From positions 1-64,000 of the forward strand of contig JAKVCC010000010.1 in NCBI GenBank assembly GCA_022448265.1: 64,000 nucleotides of DNA. Direction: 5' to 3'. This DNA is from Pirellulales bacterium. GTDB lineage: Bacteria > Planctomycetota > Planctomycetia > Pirellulales > Lacipirellulaceae. Under the pieces are notes generated by a model. That model had not been told where the DNA came from. It saw only the letters and a program-made list of their open reading frames with translations, and made no database searches. Shown piece after piece: positions 47,020 through 56,052 of the stretch; positions within the stretch are counted from its first letter, which is position 1, and the number at the start of each line of letters is the position of its first letter. The position numbers were made by a program, and so were the translations under genes.

Positions 47020-48837
47020 TCATTTCTTTTTTGCTTCTTCCTCGCCCGTCTCCAAGACGGCGAGGAAGGCCTTTTGGGGAATGTCGACCGACCCAATCGA
47101 TTTCATCCGCTTTTTGCCCGCCTTTTGCTTTTCCCATAGCTTGCGCTTCCGAGAAATATCACCTCCATAGCACTTGGCAGTGACGTTTTTTCGCATAGCG
47201 CTGATAGTCTCGCGCGCAATAATTCGAGGACCAATTCCTGCCTGCAGTGCAACCTCAAACATGTGACGGGGAATCTCTTTCTTAAGCTTCTTGATCACCG
47301 CTCGCCCGCGAGCTTCGGCGTCACGCTTATCACACACGATCGAGAGGGCATCGACACGCTCTCCCTTTACAAAAATATCCATCCGGACCAATTGCCCCGC
47401 TTCGTAACCCTGCAATTCGTAGTCCATGGTGCCGTAGCCGCGGGTCACGGTTTTTAGCTTGTCGTGCATGTCGTAGACAATCTCGGCTAGTGCAACATCG
47501 TAAACGAGCAGGGCCCGCGTGGGCGATAAGTACTCGGTTCGCAAGTAAGTGCCTCGGCGATCGGCGCACAACTTCATGACGCCGCCGATATACTCCGCAG
47601 GGAGTACGAAACTGGCCCGCACAATCGGCTGGAGAAATTTTTCGATATCACCACTGTCAGGCACATCTTGCGGTGTATGAATCTCCCGTGTTTCGCCCGT
47701 CTTGGTAACAACCTGGTAGGTGACGTTGGGAGCCGTTTGCACTAGGTCGATGTCCGCCTCTTGTTCCAGTCGCTGCTGCACAATCTCCATGTGCAAGAGC
47801 CCCAAGAATCCACAGCGGAATCCAAAACCCAGCGCATCGCTGGTCTCGGGCGCAAACTCAAAACTGGGGTCATTGATGGCCAACTTGTCCAGGGCGGCGC
47901 GCAACTGTTTGAAATCTTGTCCATCGGACGGATAGAGCCCGCAAAACACCATCCGCATTGGTTCTGCGTAGCCAGGGAGCAGCTCGGCCGGATCTTCACC
48001 GGCAATGCTAATAGTATCGCCGACGTGAACGTGGCCCAGCGACTTGATATTGCAAATCAGATAGCCGACCTGACCAGCTGTTAATTGATCGGCCACCGCG
48101 CGAAGTGGCCTGAACTGCCCCAGCTCGACAACTTCGTGCGTGGTACCTTGCTGCAAGAATTTTATCTTTTGACCTTTTTTCACCGTTCCGTTCATCACCC
48201 GCACGTAGGTGATCGCGCCTCGAAACTCATCGTAATGGGCGTCAAATACCATAGCCTGCAGAGTGGCTTGCGGATCTCCGGCGGGTGCTGGGACACGTTC
48301 GATGATGGCCCGCAGTACATCTTCGCAGCCGACACCTGTCTTCGCACTACAGCCCAATACGTCGGCCCCGTCGACGCCAAGGGTTTGCTCCATTTCCTCA
48401 TGCACCTCCTCGGGGCGTGCATGGACCAGATCCACTTTGTTCATTGCCGGCACGATGACAAGATCGTGTTCCATCGCTGCGTAGGCATTGGCAACCGTCT
48501 GGGCTTCAACTCCTTGAAACGCGTCTACCAGAAGCACGGCTCCTTCGCAGCAAGACAATGAGCGAGACACCTCATACTGAAAATCGACGTGACCAGGCGT
48601 ATCGATCAGATTTAACTCGTACTGCTCGCCGCCATGCTCGTAGTGCATCGTCACGGCGCGCGCCTTGATTGTAATCCCGCGCTGCCGCTCCAGATCCATA
48701 TCATCTAGGAGCTGCTGCTTCATCTCCCGCTCGCTGACAGTGCCGGTGCGCTCCATCAGCCGGTCGGCCAAGGTGCTTTTACCGTGATCGATATGAGCAA
48801 CAATCGAAAAATTGCGAATGAATTGGGGTAGGGCCAT
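47020..48837 (-). CDS. lepA: Elongation factor 4 (LepA), back-translocating GTPase
   Basis: A 605-residue translation GTPase of normal length. G1 is AHIDHGKST near residue 13, switch and G3 are DTPGHVDF, and G4 is NKVDL. The LepA-specific C-terminal domain is present (about residues 490-600) and ends KAFLAVLETGEEEAKKK. It acts on stalled ribosomes and is linked to initiation and assembly. The ATG at 48837 gives the family start MALPQFIRNFSIVAHIDHGKS; an upstream GTG is less likely. Confidence 0.97.
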   Translation of the reverse strand: MALPQFIRNFSIVAHIDHGKSTLADRLMERTGTVSEREMKQQLLDDMDLERQRGITIKARAVTMHYEHGGEQYELNLIDTPGHVDFQYEVSRSLSCCEGAVLLVDAFQGVEAQTVANAYAAMEHDLVIVPAMNKVDLVHARPEEVHEEMEQTLGVDGADVLGCSAKTGVGCEDVLRAIIERVPAPAGDPQATLQAMVFDAHYDEFRGAITYVRVMNGTVKKGQKIKFLQQGTTHEVVELGQFRPLRAVADQLTAGQVGYLICNIKSLGHVHVGDTISIAGEDPAELLPGYAEPMRMVFCGLYPSDGQDFKQLRAALDKLAINDPSFEFAPETSDALGFGFRCGFLGLLHMEIVQQRLEQEADIDLVQTAPNVTYQVVTKTGETREIHTPQDVPDSGDIEKFLQPIVRASFVLPAEYIGGVMKLCADRRGTYLRTEYLSPTRALLVYDVALAEIVYDMHDKLKTVTRGYGTMDYELQGYEAGQLVRMDIFVKGERVDALSIVCDKRDAEARGRAVIKKLKKEIPRHMFEVALQAGIGPRIIARETISAMRKNVTAKCYGGDISRKRKLWEKQKAGKKRMKSIGSVDIPQKAFLAVLETGEEEAKKK

Positions 48838-48883
48838 GATCACACAGATTGAATATCGAACAAGTTACGTCGAAGTGTCGAAA

Positions 48884-49918
48884 TTAACCTGTGCGCTCTT
48901 GTTCCAACCGGGCCAGTCCTGCCGCGCCAATATAACCGGCATCACTACCTAGTTGCGCAAATCTAATTTGGAGAAAGTCCTTGAGTGATGGCAGCAGGCG
49001 CGGCCGTACTTCCTCGCAAATCCTCTGCAGGAATTCCTCGCCAAGAGGATGGCCCGCACCGCCAAAGGTCATGGCACCGCCCAGCACCACGCTATCGGGA
49101 TCGATCGTATGGATCAAGGTCACGATTCCCAGCGCCAGATAGCGAGCCGTCTCCAGCACGACTTCGCGGGCCAAAGCGTCTCCCGCTTCGGCTGCGTGTG
49201 AGATCGCCAGTGGTGTGATCGGCTCGCCTGCAGCAGATAAGTCGCGGAGCTTGCTTTGTCCGTCGGATCGTAGTGCCGCCTCGGCCCGGCGCACCACCCC
49301 GTAAGAACTGCAATAGGCTTCCAGCGACCCCATCTTGCCAAATGAATCACGGGGCCCGTCGTCTTCGGCATCAATCAAAATATGTCCGAATTCGCCGCCA
49401 CATCCATGGACGCCTTCTAGCAGCGCGCCGCCTACGATCACGCCGCCACCCACACCGGTTCCCAGCGTCAGAAGCACCATGCTGTCGTGCCCAGTCGCCG
49501 CTCCTCTCCAATACTCACCATAGGCTGCGGCACTGGCATCGTTGGCAAATCGAACCGGCAACCCACACGCTTCGCTCACCCGCCGACGAATCGGAAAATT
49601 CCACCACCCGGGCAAATTTCCCGGAGTCAGCAACATACCCTCGTGGAGATCCATCGTGCCGGGTGTTGCCAACCCGACTCGCGCTGCGTCTGCAACCGTG
49701 TACCCGGCCTCTTGTAGCAGGGTCTCAACGGTGTCGGCAATGCGCTGAACCGCACGGTCCGGGTCGCCCTCAGGATCTGTCGGCACTGCCTGATAGGCTA
49801 ATGAGATTCCTGCATCATCTACCAGACCTATCTTGATACTCGTACCGCCGACATCGATACCCACATAGAGCGGTAGCTGGGGCTGTTTCCGGGGCACAAA
49901 CGATTCACGCGTAGCCAT
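48884..49918 (-). CDS. ROK-family sugar kinase lacking the zinc cysteines
   Basis: A 344-residue kinase-fold protein. The phosphate-binding motif VGIDVGGTSIKIGLVDD is near residue 18, the catalytic aspartate is in VRFANDASAAAYGEY, and the second phosphate motif LTLGTGVGGGVIVGG is intact. These fit a glucokinase or related ROK kinase. The usual zinc motif CxCGxxGCxE after GHI is replaced by a sequence beginning PRDSFGKMGSLEAYCS, with only the first histidine and LEAY kept. It may therefore fold without zinc. The start ATG at 49918 is the second codon of the open frame. Confidence 0.9.
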   Translation of the reverse strand: MATRESFVPRKQPQLPLYVGIDVGGTSIKIGLVDDAGISLAYQAVPTDPEGDPDRAVQRIADTVETLLQEAGYTVADAARVGLATPGTMDLHEGMLLTPGNLPGWWNFPIRRRVSEACGLPVRFANDASAAAYGEYWRGAATGHDSMVLLTLGTGVGGGVIVGGALLEGVHGCGGEFGHILIDAEDDGPRDSFGKMGSLEAYCSSYGVVRRAEAALRSDGQSKLRDLSAAGEPITPLAISHAAEAGDALAREVVLETARYLALGIVTLIHTIDPDSVVLGGAMTFGGAGHPLGEEFLQRICEEVRPRLLPSLKDFLQIRFAQLGSDAGYIGAAGLARLEQERTG

Positions 49919-50141
49919 CAAGAATTGCCATCAAGGAAGACGGAATGCCCTGTACGAGTTGCCGCCACTTGTACAAAACCGACAGTATAGAACTCGCGTC
50001 CTGACACCGCAATTCTCCTCCGCGGCCAAGTCGATGGAAAATTTCCTACAAGTACGTCAGCCCAGTGGTTGTCAGGTCTTTCTAAAGGGTACCCTCAGAA
50101 CAGGAGCAGACATCGCCGGCCCTTTTCAGGTGCCACCGGCA

Positions 50142-51296
50142 TCAACGTTCCTGCCGGATCCTCGTCGACGAAATATCTTCGCGAAACTCCATCTCCGTAA
50201 CTTCATCGCAAAGTTCGCCCAAGGGGGCAGGGATCGACAGATCGCTGAGCACCTCAAACCGCTCACCTATCCGCCGTCCAAAAACCAGAAATCGGCATCC
50301 TCGATCCCCAATTTCTCGCACGGCGTCCGCAAAGTTCGCACAGTTGCCTGTGTAATAGTCCGCATTGGCAATGCGTTGCATCGTGTCGACACCAACGACA
50401 AACGTGCATCCCGGAAACAGCTCTGACTTGGCGCGAAACGTGTGCGCATCAGTCAACGCCAACACGGCCTCCCCATCGAGCGCCTGCAGCAACTCGAACC
50501 GATGGCCCATCTCTATGAAGTCGAGTGGCGGCTTATCGACATTGGTAATCGAAAGCTCGTAGGCGACCGCTCGTCCCGTCCGCTGGGCAGCCACTAGGGC
50601 CATGCGACGATGGCCAAGGTGGGGCGGGTTGAACGAGCCGGGAAAGATAACTTGAGGGATTGAAACATCGGGCGAGGGCAGGGCGGACCAATTGCGCTGA
50701 CCCAGCAAGAGTTCTGTCCAAGCGGAATCCGCCTGCCGCTCGCACCACTCGATTGTTTCGCCATCGGTCAACTGTGACATAAGGGCCTGCTCGGCCCCGT
50801 CCGTCGCGATGTCGGCAATTTGGCCGAGTGTCACCAACAGCAACCCGGCGGCGATCCATTCTTCTTTCTTGCGCAGCCGCTGACCTTTGTTCAGCACCAG
50901 CGAAGCCGACGAAGTCGACGTGGCCGTTTGCGCCGCCACATGAATCCTGTGCTGCCCCCGCTTGGCCCGGTTGCCGGCCAGACTGGCCGTGGCGGCCAAT
51001 CCGATCAGGGCCTGCACGTCCGCATCGCCTGACAAACACCGCGCCCGCATCCAACTTGCCATCGCCATAGCACGCGCGGTCGCCCCGCTCGCCGATTGAT
51101 CAGGCGCTCCGCCCAGCCAGTTCGCCAGCGCAACACCCGAATAGGGTACCACCGCTTCCAGCACCGATTGCGACGCCCCGGGTACTTCCAGCAACTGGCT
51201 AATCGCCTTGCTGCCTCCCCCGGTGACCGCCACCACAAGTGGGTGGCCGCTGGCGTGAACGGCAGCGATCAGCTCAGTCCAAACGGTCGCGTTCAC
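50142..51296 (-). CDS. CinA-like / NadD-like nucleotidyltransferase fusion
   Basis: A 384-residue two-domain protein. Residues 1-200 resemble the CinA C-terminal (PncC, nicotinamide-nucleotide amidase-like) domain: AVTGGGSKAISQLLEVPGAS and SVLEAVVPYSGVALANWLG. Residues 215-384 are a nucleotidyltransferase with FPGSFNPPHLGHRRMA (the HxGH motif is HLGH) and ISSTRIR at the end, as in NadD and CoaD. I infer a role in NAD metabolism or repair, joining deamidation and adenylylation. The GTG at 51296 is chosen for its AGGTGGAAG; the frame opens at 51338. It does not look like a standard NadD. Confidence 0.85.
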   Translation of the reverse strand: MNATVWTELIAAVHASGHPLVVAVTGGGSKAISQLLEVPGASQSVLEAVVPYSGVALANWLGGAPDQSASGATARAMAMASWMRARCLSGDADVQALIGLAATASLAGNRAKRGQHRIHVAAQTATSTSSASLVLNKGQRLRKKEEWIAAGLLLVTLGQIADIATDGAEQALMSQLTDGETIEWCERQADSAWTELLLGQRNWSALPSPDVSIPQVIFPGSFNPPHLGHRRMALVAAQRTGRAVAYELSITNVDKPPLDFIEMGHRFELLQALDGEAVLALTDAHTFRAKSELFPGCTFVVGVDTMQRIANADYYTGNCANFADAVREIGDRGCRFLVFGRRIGERFEVLSDLSIPAPLGELCDEVTEMEFREDISSTRIRQER

Positions 51297-51879
51297 CTTC
51301 CACCTACCTCTTCTGCGGACCAATTCATGCCAACCCAAATAACAAAAATAGGCACCTGCAAGCAGTCGCCGCCAGGGACTGGCAGGAAGAATCTCGGTAG
51401 ATTTTTCCGATTATTTCAATTTTCCTGATTGGGCTGGACCTGCGGGCCCGATAAGGACTGCGAGTAGTTTTTTTTTCGGGAAGGGCTCCCGAGACTTGCT
51501 GAATGAGAACGTGCCAAAACGGGCTTGCCGCAACGCCGTACCCTTCAGTTCATGTCAATCATCTTAGGCGCCAACCTCTAGGGAAAGATCGTTATATTTG
51601 GCCACTGTGGCACTACCGCTACGCTGCAAAAACGCATCCTGATGCCTGAAATGAACACAGCGCACCTCTCGGACTCTCGTGGCGCCCTCGCATAATCGCC
51701 TGCCACACCAACCGCATCGTAGCATTTCCCCCCCAGTGGGCAACGCGCGGCACGCATCTTGCAGTAGAGGCAGAAGAGTCGCAACAAGCGATCTGAAAAA
51801 ACAACCCGTACTAAACACATCTTTAATTCGTTGGCCGGCGGCCCACCAGCCTAACCGGCCATGACACTCAACTATAGAG
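51297..51879. other. Intergenic stretch before the PEP-CTERM gene
   Basis: About 580 bases. Short frames on both strands lack domains. A run of nine T (about 51469-51477) and the gene promoters may lie here; nothing else is clear. Confidence 0.4.
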
Positions 51880-52164
51880 GTCCGACTCATGAAGTTACCA
51901 CTGGGCTCCCCGGAAAAAGCGACTCACTCTAGCAGCTGAGTGCCTTCCGGGAACCTGAGGAGCGGCCTGGAACTTCCCAGATCGCCCTCGAAAAACCAAC
52001 CCGTGCCAAGCGATCCTTTGGCAAGGCCGGTCGGGACGACCGCCCCATCGCTGGGCCGCAGGATGCTCACCAAGGTAACACTTACGTTTAACATTTTGTT
52101 CAGTTTTTAGTTCATTGCGAGTGGCACCCCCGGTGCCACCTCAACTTTTTTGGAGATACTCACT
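51880..52164 (+). promoter_or_regulatory. Structured leader of the PEP-CTERM gene, with terminator-like hairpin
   Basis: Several perfect stems follow one another: cccggaa/ttccggg (about 51911-51955) around cact/agtg, a long-range ctggg/cccag, tgccaa/ttggca (about 52006-52024), and cggtcg/cgaccg around gga (about 52030-52044). Near the end, gtggcacc/ggtgccac around ccc (52121-52139) is followed by tcaac and six T, and then directly by the GGAG of the gene. This is the layout of a leader with a regulated terminator. I could not match it to a known riboswitch. Alternatively, tggcac and gtgcc at 52122-52137 have sigma-54 -24/-12 spacing. Confidence 0.5.
52121..52151 (+). terminator. Terminator-like hairpin just before the PEP-CTERM ribosome-binding site
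   Basis: A perfect eight-base stem (gtggcacc, ggtgccac) with loop ccc is followed by ctcaac and tttttt. The T tract is six bases from the stem, so as a terminator it is imperfect. The GGAG of the gene begins at 52152. Confidence 0.5.
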
Positions 52165-52824
52165 ATGAAGAATCTTTTCCTTGCAGTACTGATCGCCTTG
52201 TCCACTTCGCTCACCGCTATGGCTGGCGTGCCCTCGACCCAGTTTGTCCAGATTAATACCGGGACATTCGATAATGCTGGGCTGGCAGGCTTCTCTACCT
52301 GGGCCATGCGAGTTACAGCCGACACCGACTGGACCAACGCCGACTTGGATATCGAGCTCACCAGTGGAACGATGAACCACATCGCGCCAGCGTTCCTTGG
52401 CTCACCCGAGGGGACCGGTGGTTTTGGCGATACAGCCGGCTTGGCGCCTACGGTGGTCAACGGTGACCTGACGGGGGGTTTCAATGGCACCTACTCCAAC
52501 GCCTATCATTATGAGTCTGCGACTGAGTTTGTGTCGAAATGGTTTACCACTGAAAATGACGACATTGGCACGTTTGACGTCGCCATGATCACCATTTCCG
52601 ACGACGCGAACGGAGCCTTGAGATTTCGTACGCTTGCCGGAGCGGACGCGGATGCATCAACCTGGGACCCAAAAGATCCGGTCACCGGAGACAGAGCCGG
52701 TGGCATACCTTTCATTGCGATTACCAACGGCATCATCGGTGTCCCGGAGCCGACCAGCCTCGTTATGGCCAGCCTGGGCCTGGTGGGCTTGTACGGAACG
52801 CGTCGTCGTCGTCGCCGCGCATAA
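52165..52824 (+). CDS. PEP-CTERM sorting-domain protein
   Basis: A 219-residue secreted protein. A signal peptide (MKNLFLAVLIALSTSLTAMA) is followed by a beta-rich body of about 165 residues and, at the end, a PEP-CTERM signal: VPEP near residue 191, a hydrophobic segment and a run of seven Arg residues. Exosortase should cut there and attach the protein to the surface matrix. The body is a planctomycete type I cannot name. The ATG at 52165 follows GGAG. It ends before a strong terminator whose sequence is identical to the start of the window. Confidence 0.9.
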   Translation: MKNLFLAVLIALSTSLTAMAGVPSTQFVQINTGTFDNAGLAGFSTWAMRVTADTDWTNADLDIELTSGTMNHIAPAFLGSPEGTGGFGDTAGLAPTVVNGDLTGGFNGTYSNAYHYESATEFVSKWFTTENDDIGTFDVAMITISDDANGALRFRTLAGADADASTWDPKDPVTGDRAGGIPFIAITNGIIGVPEPTSLVMASLGLVGLYGTRRRRRRA

Positions 52825-52837
52825 CTTGACAGCGAAG

Positions 52838-52930
52838 CTTAGGCTTCGTGAACCATTGGACAACAAATCGGGCCTCTCCACCTCGGCGGTGGAGAGGCCT
52901 TTTTTTATTGGGCCCCACCCCGGATCAACA
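52838..52930 (+). repeat. Exact 93-bp repeat, copy 2
   Basis: Identical to bases 1-93. It begins within 15 bases of the PEP-CTERM stop codon and includes the terminator. This suggests the window start lies just after a similar PEP-CTERM gene. Confidence 0.95.
52871..52906 (+). terminator. Intrinsic terminator of the PEP-CTERM gene, copy 2
   Basis: Twelve-base perfect stem with a five-base loop, then seven T. Same sequence as at 34-69. Confidence 0.93.
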
Positions 52931-53054
52931 ACAACCAGCAAACTCTCGCGGCAACTGTACTCTACATATTTCAGAGTATAGAATAGACTTCACATATTCC
53001 TGTCTGCCCGGATCAGCGCCGAATGAAGCCGGGCTTCGAATTTTTTAGAACAGC

Positions 53055-53936
53055 ATGTGGAACCCTCAAATGCATCTGTTTTTTCGCAGTTCTGCCCTGA
53101 TTGTCGCTTTCATGCTGGCGAGCACTGTCTCCGCGGTTCCGGTTGATCTGGGCATAGCGGGCCACTACACGATATTGGGTGCTGGTGTAACAACTTCCAC
53201 GAGTCACTACGCGGGCAATCTGAGCCTAGGCTCTGAAGCACACGTCTTCGGTTCGGCCGGTGGGCGTAACGTTGTCAATGTGGCCCCCAGTGTTCAGGTG
53301 GATGACGATCTGAGTGGTGGCCACATCAACGCCAGCCTCGACTTGATTGTGGGCGGGACCCAAGCGGTGCTTTCTGAGGGAGAATGGAGCCTTATTCATC
53401 AAGACATGATAGACGCCTCAGCGGAGGCGGCCGATTTGCCCAATCAAACTGCGTTGAGCAACATCAGTGGCTCGACAGTTTTGAGTTCTACCGGTTCAGC
53501 CCTTTCCGTATACAACGTCACGGGCGCTATTTTTCTGGGTGCCGCTGATGTCTTAACTATTAGCGGGAGTACCAGTGATGAGTTCGTCATCAATGTCGAC
53601 GGGGGCATGAATCTGGCTTCTGGTGCATCCATTGTGATGTCGGGTGGTGCTCGACCTGAAAACGTTCTTTTCAATTTTACGGGTGGAGGATTCGGTGGCC
53701 CGGCGTCGATCATCGGCGCGACCACCTTCAACGGAACCTATCTCGCACCCTATATGTATTTTCAGATCGGGGATGGCGCGATCATGGATGCAACCCGAAT
53801 CCTGGCTAGCGGTATCCAGGGGAATATCCAGGACATTACGCCTCCGCTACCGATTCCGGAACCCACCACCGCGATTTTGCTCGGACTGGGTCTGGCCGTC
53901 ATGGGAATGAAAATGACGAAGGGCCAAAGACGCTAA
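53055..53936 (+). CDS. PEP-CTERM protein with choice-of-anchor/ice-binding-like body
   Basis: A 293-residue secreted protein. A signal peptide (hydrophobic region ending TVSA) leads to a beta-rich, Gly/Ser/Asn-rich body with VPVDLGIAGHYTILGAGV, ISGSTVLSS and VLFNFTGGG, which resembles choice-of-anchor A or ice-binding (DUF3494) proteins. The end has IPEPTTAILLGLGLAVMG and a basic tail, a PEP-CTERM signal. Exosortase processing and a surface role are inferred. ATG at 53055 or 53070 are both possible; the second has GGAA before it. Confidence 0.85.
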   Translation: MWNPQMHLFFRSSALIVAFMLASTVSAVPVDLGIAGHYTILGAGVTTSTSHYAGNLSLGSEAHVFGSAGGRNVVNVAPSVQVDDDLSGGHINASLDLIVGGTQAVLSEGEWSLIHQDMIDASAEAADLPNQTALSNISGSTVLSSTGSALSVYNVTGAIFLGAADVLTISGSTSDEFVINVDGGMNLASGASIVMSGGARPENVLFNFTGGGFGGPASIIGATTFNGTYLAPYMYFQIGDGAIMDATRILASGIQGNIQDITPPLPIPEPTTAILLGLGLAVMGMKMTKGQRR

Positions 53937-54113
53937 GCCAAAAAGATGCGTCGCGGTCACGCTTAGAAGAACCGAGTCCGTGATTTTGCGACTTGACGTT
54001 AAAACCAAGTCCTCTTCAAAACCAGGGGGCGTCTAGTTCCCTGATCGCCCCTCTGACTAACCCACTTTGCGGCGTCCCTCCTCCCGCACCCGCTGCGATC
54101 AAAGCTGAACTGA

Positions 54114-54303
54114 TCAAGCGAAATCGATCACTGAACGGATCACCTTGCCATCTTTCATGGCCTAAAACGCGTCGTCGACCTGCTAGAGCTTGATGTGCTG
54201 AGAGATCATGTTCTCGAGATCCAGCTTGCCAATTTTCCACATGCGGAGCAATTTCGGCATAAAGGTTCGAACGTTGGCACCTTCCATCCATGGAGCCGAC
54301 CCA
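54114..54303 (-). pseudogene. Remnant of a zinc-dependent alcohol dehydrogenase, C-terminus
   Basis: On the minus strand the frame reads EGANVRTFMPKLLRMWKIGK, then LDLENMISQHIKL, TAG, QVDDAF, TAG, AMKDGKVIRSVIDFA and TGA. This is the C-terminal end of a medium-chain zinc alcohol dehydrogenase (the Y/MISH..L..INEAFDAMRxGKVIRSVI pattern). Two in-frame TAG codons and the missing first 300 residues show it is dead. Confidence 0.8.
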
Positions 54304-54307
54304 CGAG

Positions 54308-54401
54308 GGCAACCGCGGACCTGCTGCCCACGTTGGCTTCCATGGCCACGGCAGGAATTCTGCTGTAGATGGCCATGATGCATTTTTTGCGGGCATCTCT
54401 A
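54308..54401 (+). pseudogene. Decayed copy of part of the HTTM gene
   Basis: These bases match 605-699 of the HTTM gene at roughly 85-90 percent identity (my count by eye). Where the gene has CAG (Gln), the copy has TAG, and one T is missing from the T run, shifting the frame. It reads ATADLLPTLASMATAGILL, then TAG, then MAMMHFLRASL. It borders the alcohol dehydrogenase remnant. Confidence 0.85.
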
Positions 54402-54506
54402 TATAAGCCGATTGAGGGTCGAGTCGAGCGCACAAAAAAACAGGTGGACAACCTGGGGCTGAATTGCTTTGGGTACCGCAACACTGGCAAACCGGCCGAG
54501 TTGACC

Positions 54507-55598
54507 TTAGTACTCGGAATCGTCCAGCGGCGGGTTCATGAATTCAAGAGGGGCGTATTGGTTGGGAGCAAACTGACTAGGAGCCGCCTTGGCCCCGTTG
54601 GGCGTCATCAACTGCTGGTAGACGCGATAATCGATGTTTTCGTTGATCGATTTGGTATTGCCGCCGGCGAATGCGACAATGAATATTTCTGGGTGCTCGC
54701 TAGCGGGACGCATGAAACGTGTATAGCGAGATGCACTTTCGGCACCGTAGTCTGCGTTCCGGTCACTCCCTGTTCGATCATCGCGATTAAATCGTTCGCA
54801 AATCTCAGCCGGTGGAGTGAGCGAGTTGCCGTCATAGACCCACACCATACCAAAACGTTGCTCAGGATTTGTCTGCATGTCGGCCTCGGTAAGCGGCAGC
54901 GTGACATCGATCTTGAGCGGTCCCAACCAGGTGCTATTCTGCCCGCCACACTGATGGGCCAATTCATCCTTGTGGATATTTTCGGAGACCAGCAGGGTCG
55001 TGTTGGCACCGTCCTTGATATCAGCACCGTAGCGCACCGCGGGTCCATTCCGAATCTTGCGCAGGTCGTGGCACAGGCCATTGGCTCTAAGGTCGCTAGG
55101 CGGACCTCCTGACAGGTCCAACGGCGGTGCCGGCAAGTCCTCGACACCTGCATTGACCACATACGTAAGACCGGCCACCTTGGGATTTGTCCGCGCGTCG
55201 CTTGGGCAGAGATAGAAATCTAGTTTGGGCGGGTTACTATAATCAAATGCGTTGCTACTAATTAACTGGTCCCATAGCCCTTTTTGATCGAGACGCGGTA
55301 GCAACTTGGCAGCCCAACTCACAGGGATCGATCCAAAGTTCGATCCAAAAAGGGCTTGAGCAGCGGCGGGCCCCAGCTTTTGATCTTGAGCCCAACCGGG
55401 AAAAACTCCCTTGCCCTCGGTGGCATAGCTAATCATCGCCTTGGCTATTTGGCTTTGGTTGTTATTGCAAGTCAGTTGCCGTGCCCGTTCGCGGGCGGCG
55501 TTCACCGCCGGCAATAACAGTGCCATCAATAGCCCGATAATAGCGATAACGATTAGGAGTTCCACAAGCGTGAAGCCGCGACGAGACGAAGTATTCAT
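54507..55598 (-). CDS. DUF1559 protein with prepilin-type N-terminus
   Basis: A 363-residue protein. The start [20 protein letters not shown] is a type IV prepilin/pseudopilin signal: cleavage between Gly and Phe with Glu at mature position 5, then a hydrophobic helix. The rest fits the planctomycete-expanded DUF1559 family (C-terminal SBP_bac_10-like part, with [19 protein letters not shown]). Such proteins are numerous in planctomycetes and of unknown role, perhaps pseudopili or surface fibres. The ATG at 55598 follows GAGGAGG; the frame upstream to 55775 is a shadow. Confidence 0.92.
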   Translation of the reverse strand: MNTSSRRGFTLVELLIVIAIIGLLMALLLPAVNAARERARQLTCNNNQSQIAKAMISYATEGKGVFPGWAQDQKLGPAAAQALFGSNFGSIPVSWAAKLLPRLDQKGLWDQLISSNAFDYSNPPKLDFYLCPSDARTNPKVAGLTYVVNAGVEDLPAPPLDLSGGPPSDLRANGLCHDLRKIRNGPAVRYGADIKDGANTTLLVSENIHKDELAHQCGGQNSTWLGPLKIDVTLPLTEADMQTNPEQRFGMVWVYDGNSLTPPAEICERFNRDDRTGSDRNADYGAESASRYTRFMRPASEHPEIFIVAFAGGNTKSINENIDYRVYQQLMTPNGAKAAPSQFAPNQYAPLEFMNPPLDDSEY

Positions 55599-56052
55599 GG
55601 GATAGGCCTCCTCAATTTGGGTTCTGTTCCGCCGTCGGCAACGCCCCATTGCCACCGGGTGTATTGGCCAGCCTGGCTCGCCCGGCTGCCCGTGCGACAC
55701 CCGACCGGCCGCCTCCGACATTACTGGATTATCGCCGAAAACAGCCGAAAAATCCAGCATGGGAAGGAACCGCAATCAACGGCCAAATCTGGGGCCAAGT
55801 CGCAGGCTAAAATCGGACCAGCTTCTCTGCGAAGCCAATTTTTCGACCAGTCGGCTTGTTGGCCGTCAGAATTGGTCGAGTGTGCAACCGATCGCCGACA
55901 TCCCAGCGGGATAGTTGCAATATTGTTTGCAAGTGAGGTAGCTCCGGGTTAGTTTAAACCCTCCCTTGCCACCTCTCTACTGAGGCGAGGTTCCCAGGAG
56001 GCCGACTACGAGTAGGGGCAATCTCATAAAGCGAGGAAGCACCAAGTCTATC
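55599..56052. other. Intergenic stretch upstream of the DUF1559 gene
   Basis: About 450 bases with no credible gene. It holds the DUF1559 promoter on the minus strand and, at the right end, the start of the fragment at 56053. Confidence 0.4.

Noticed and set aside
51880-52080. Cobalamin or cyclic di-GMP riboswitch
   Set aside because: I looked for the B12 box and for the GEMM core (gggcaaacc, gggacgcaaagc); neither is present in convincing form, so it is left unassigned.
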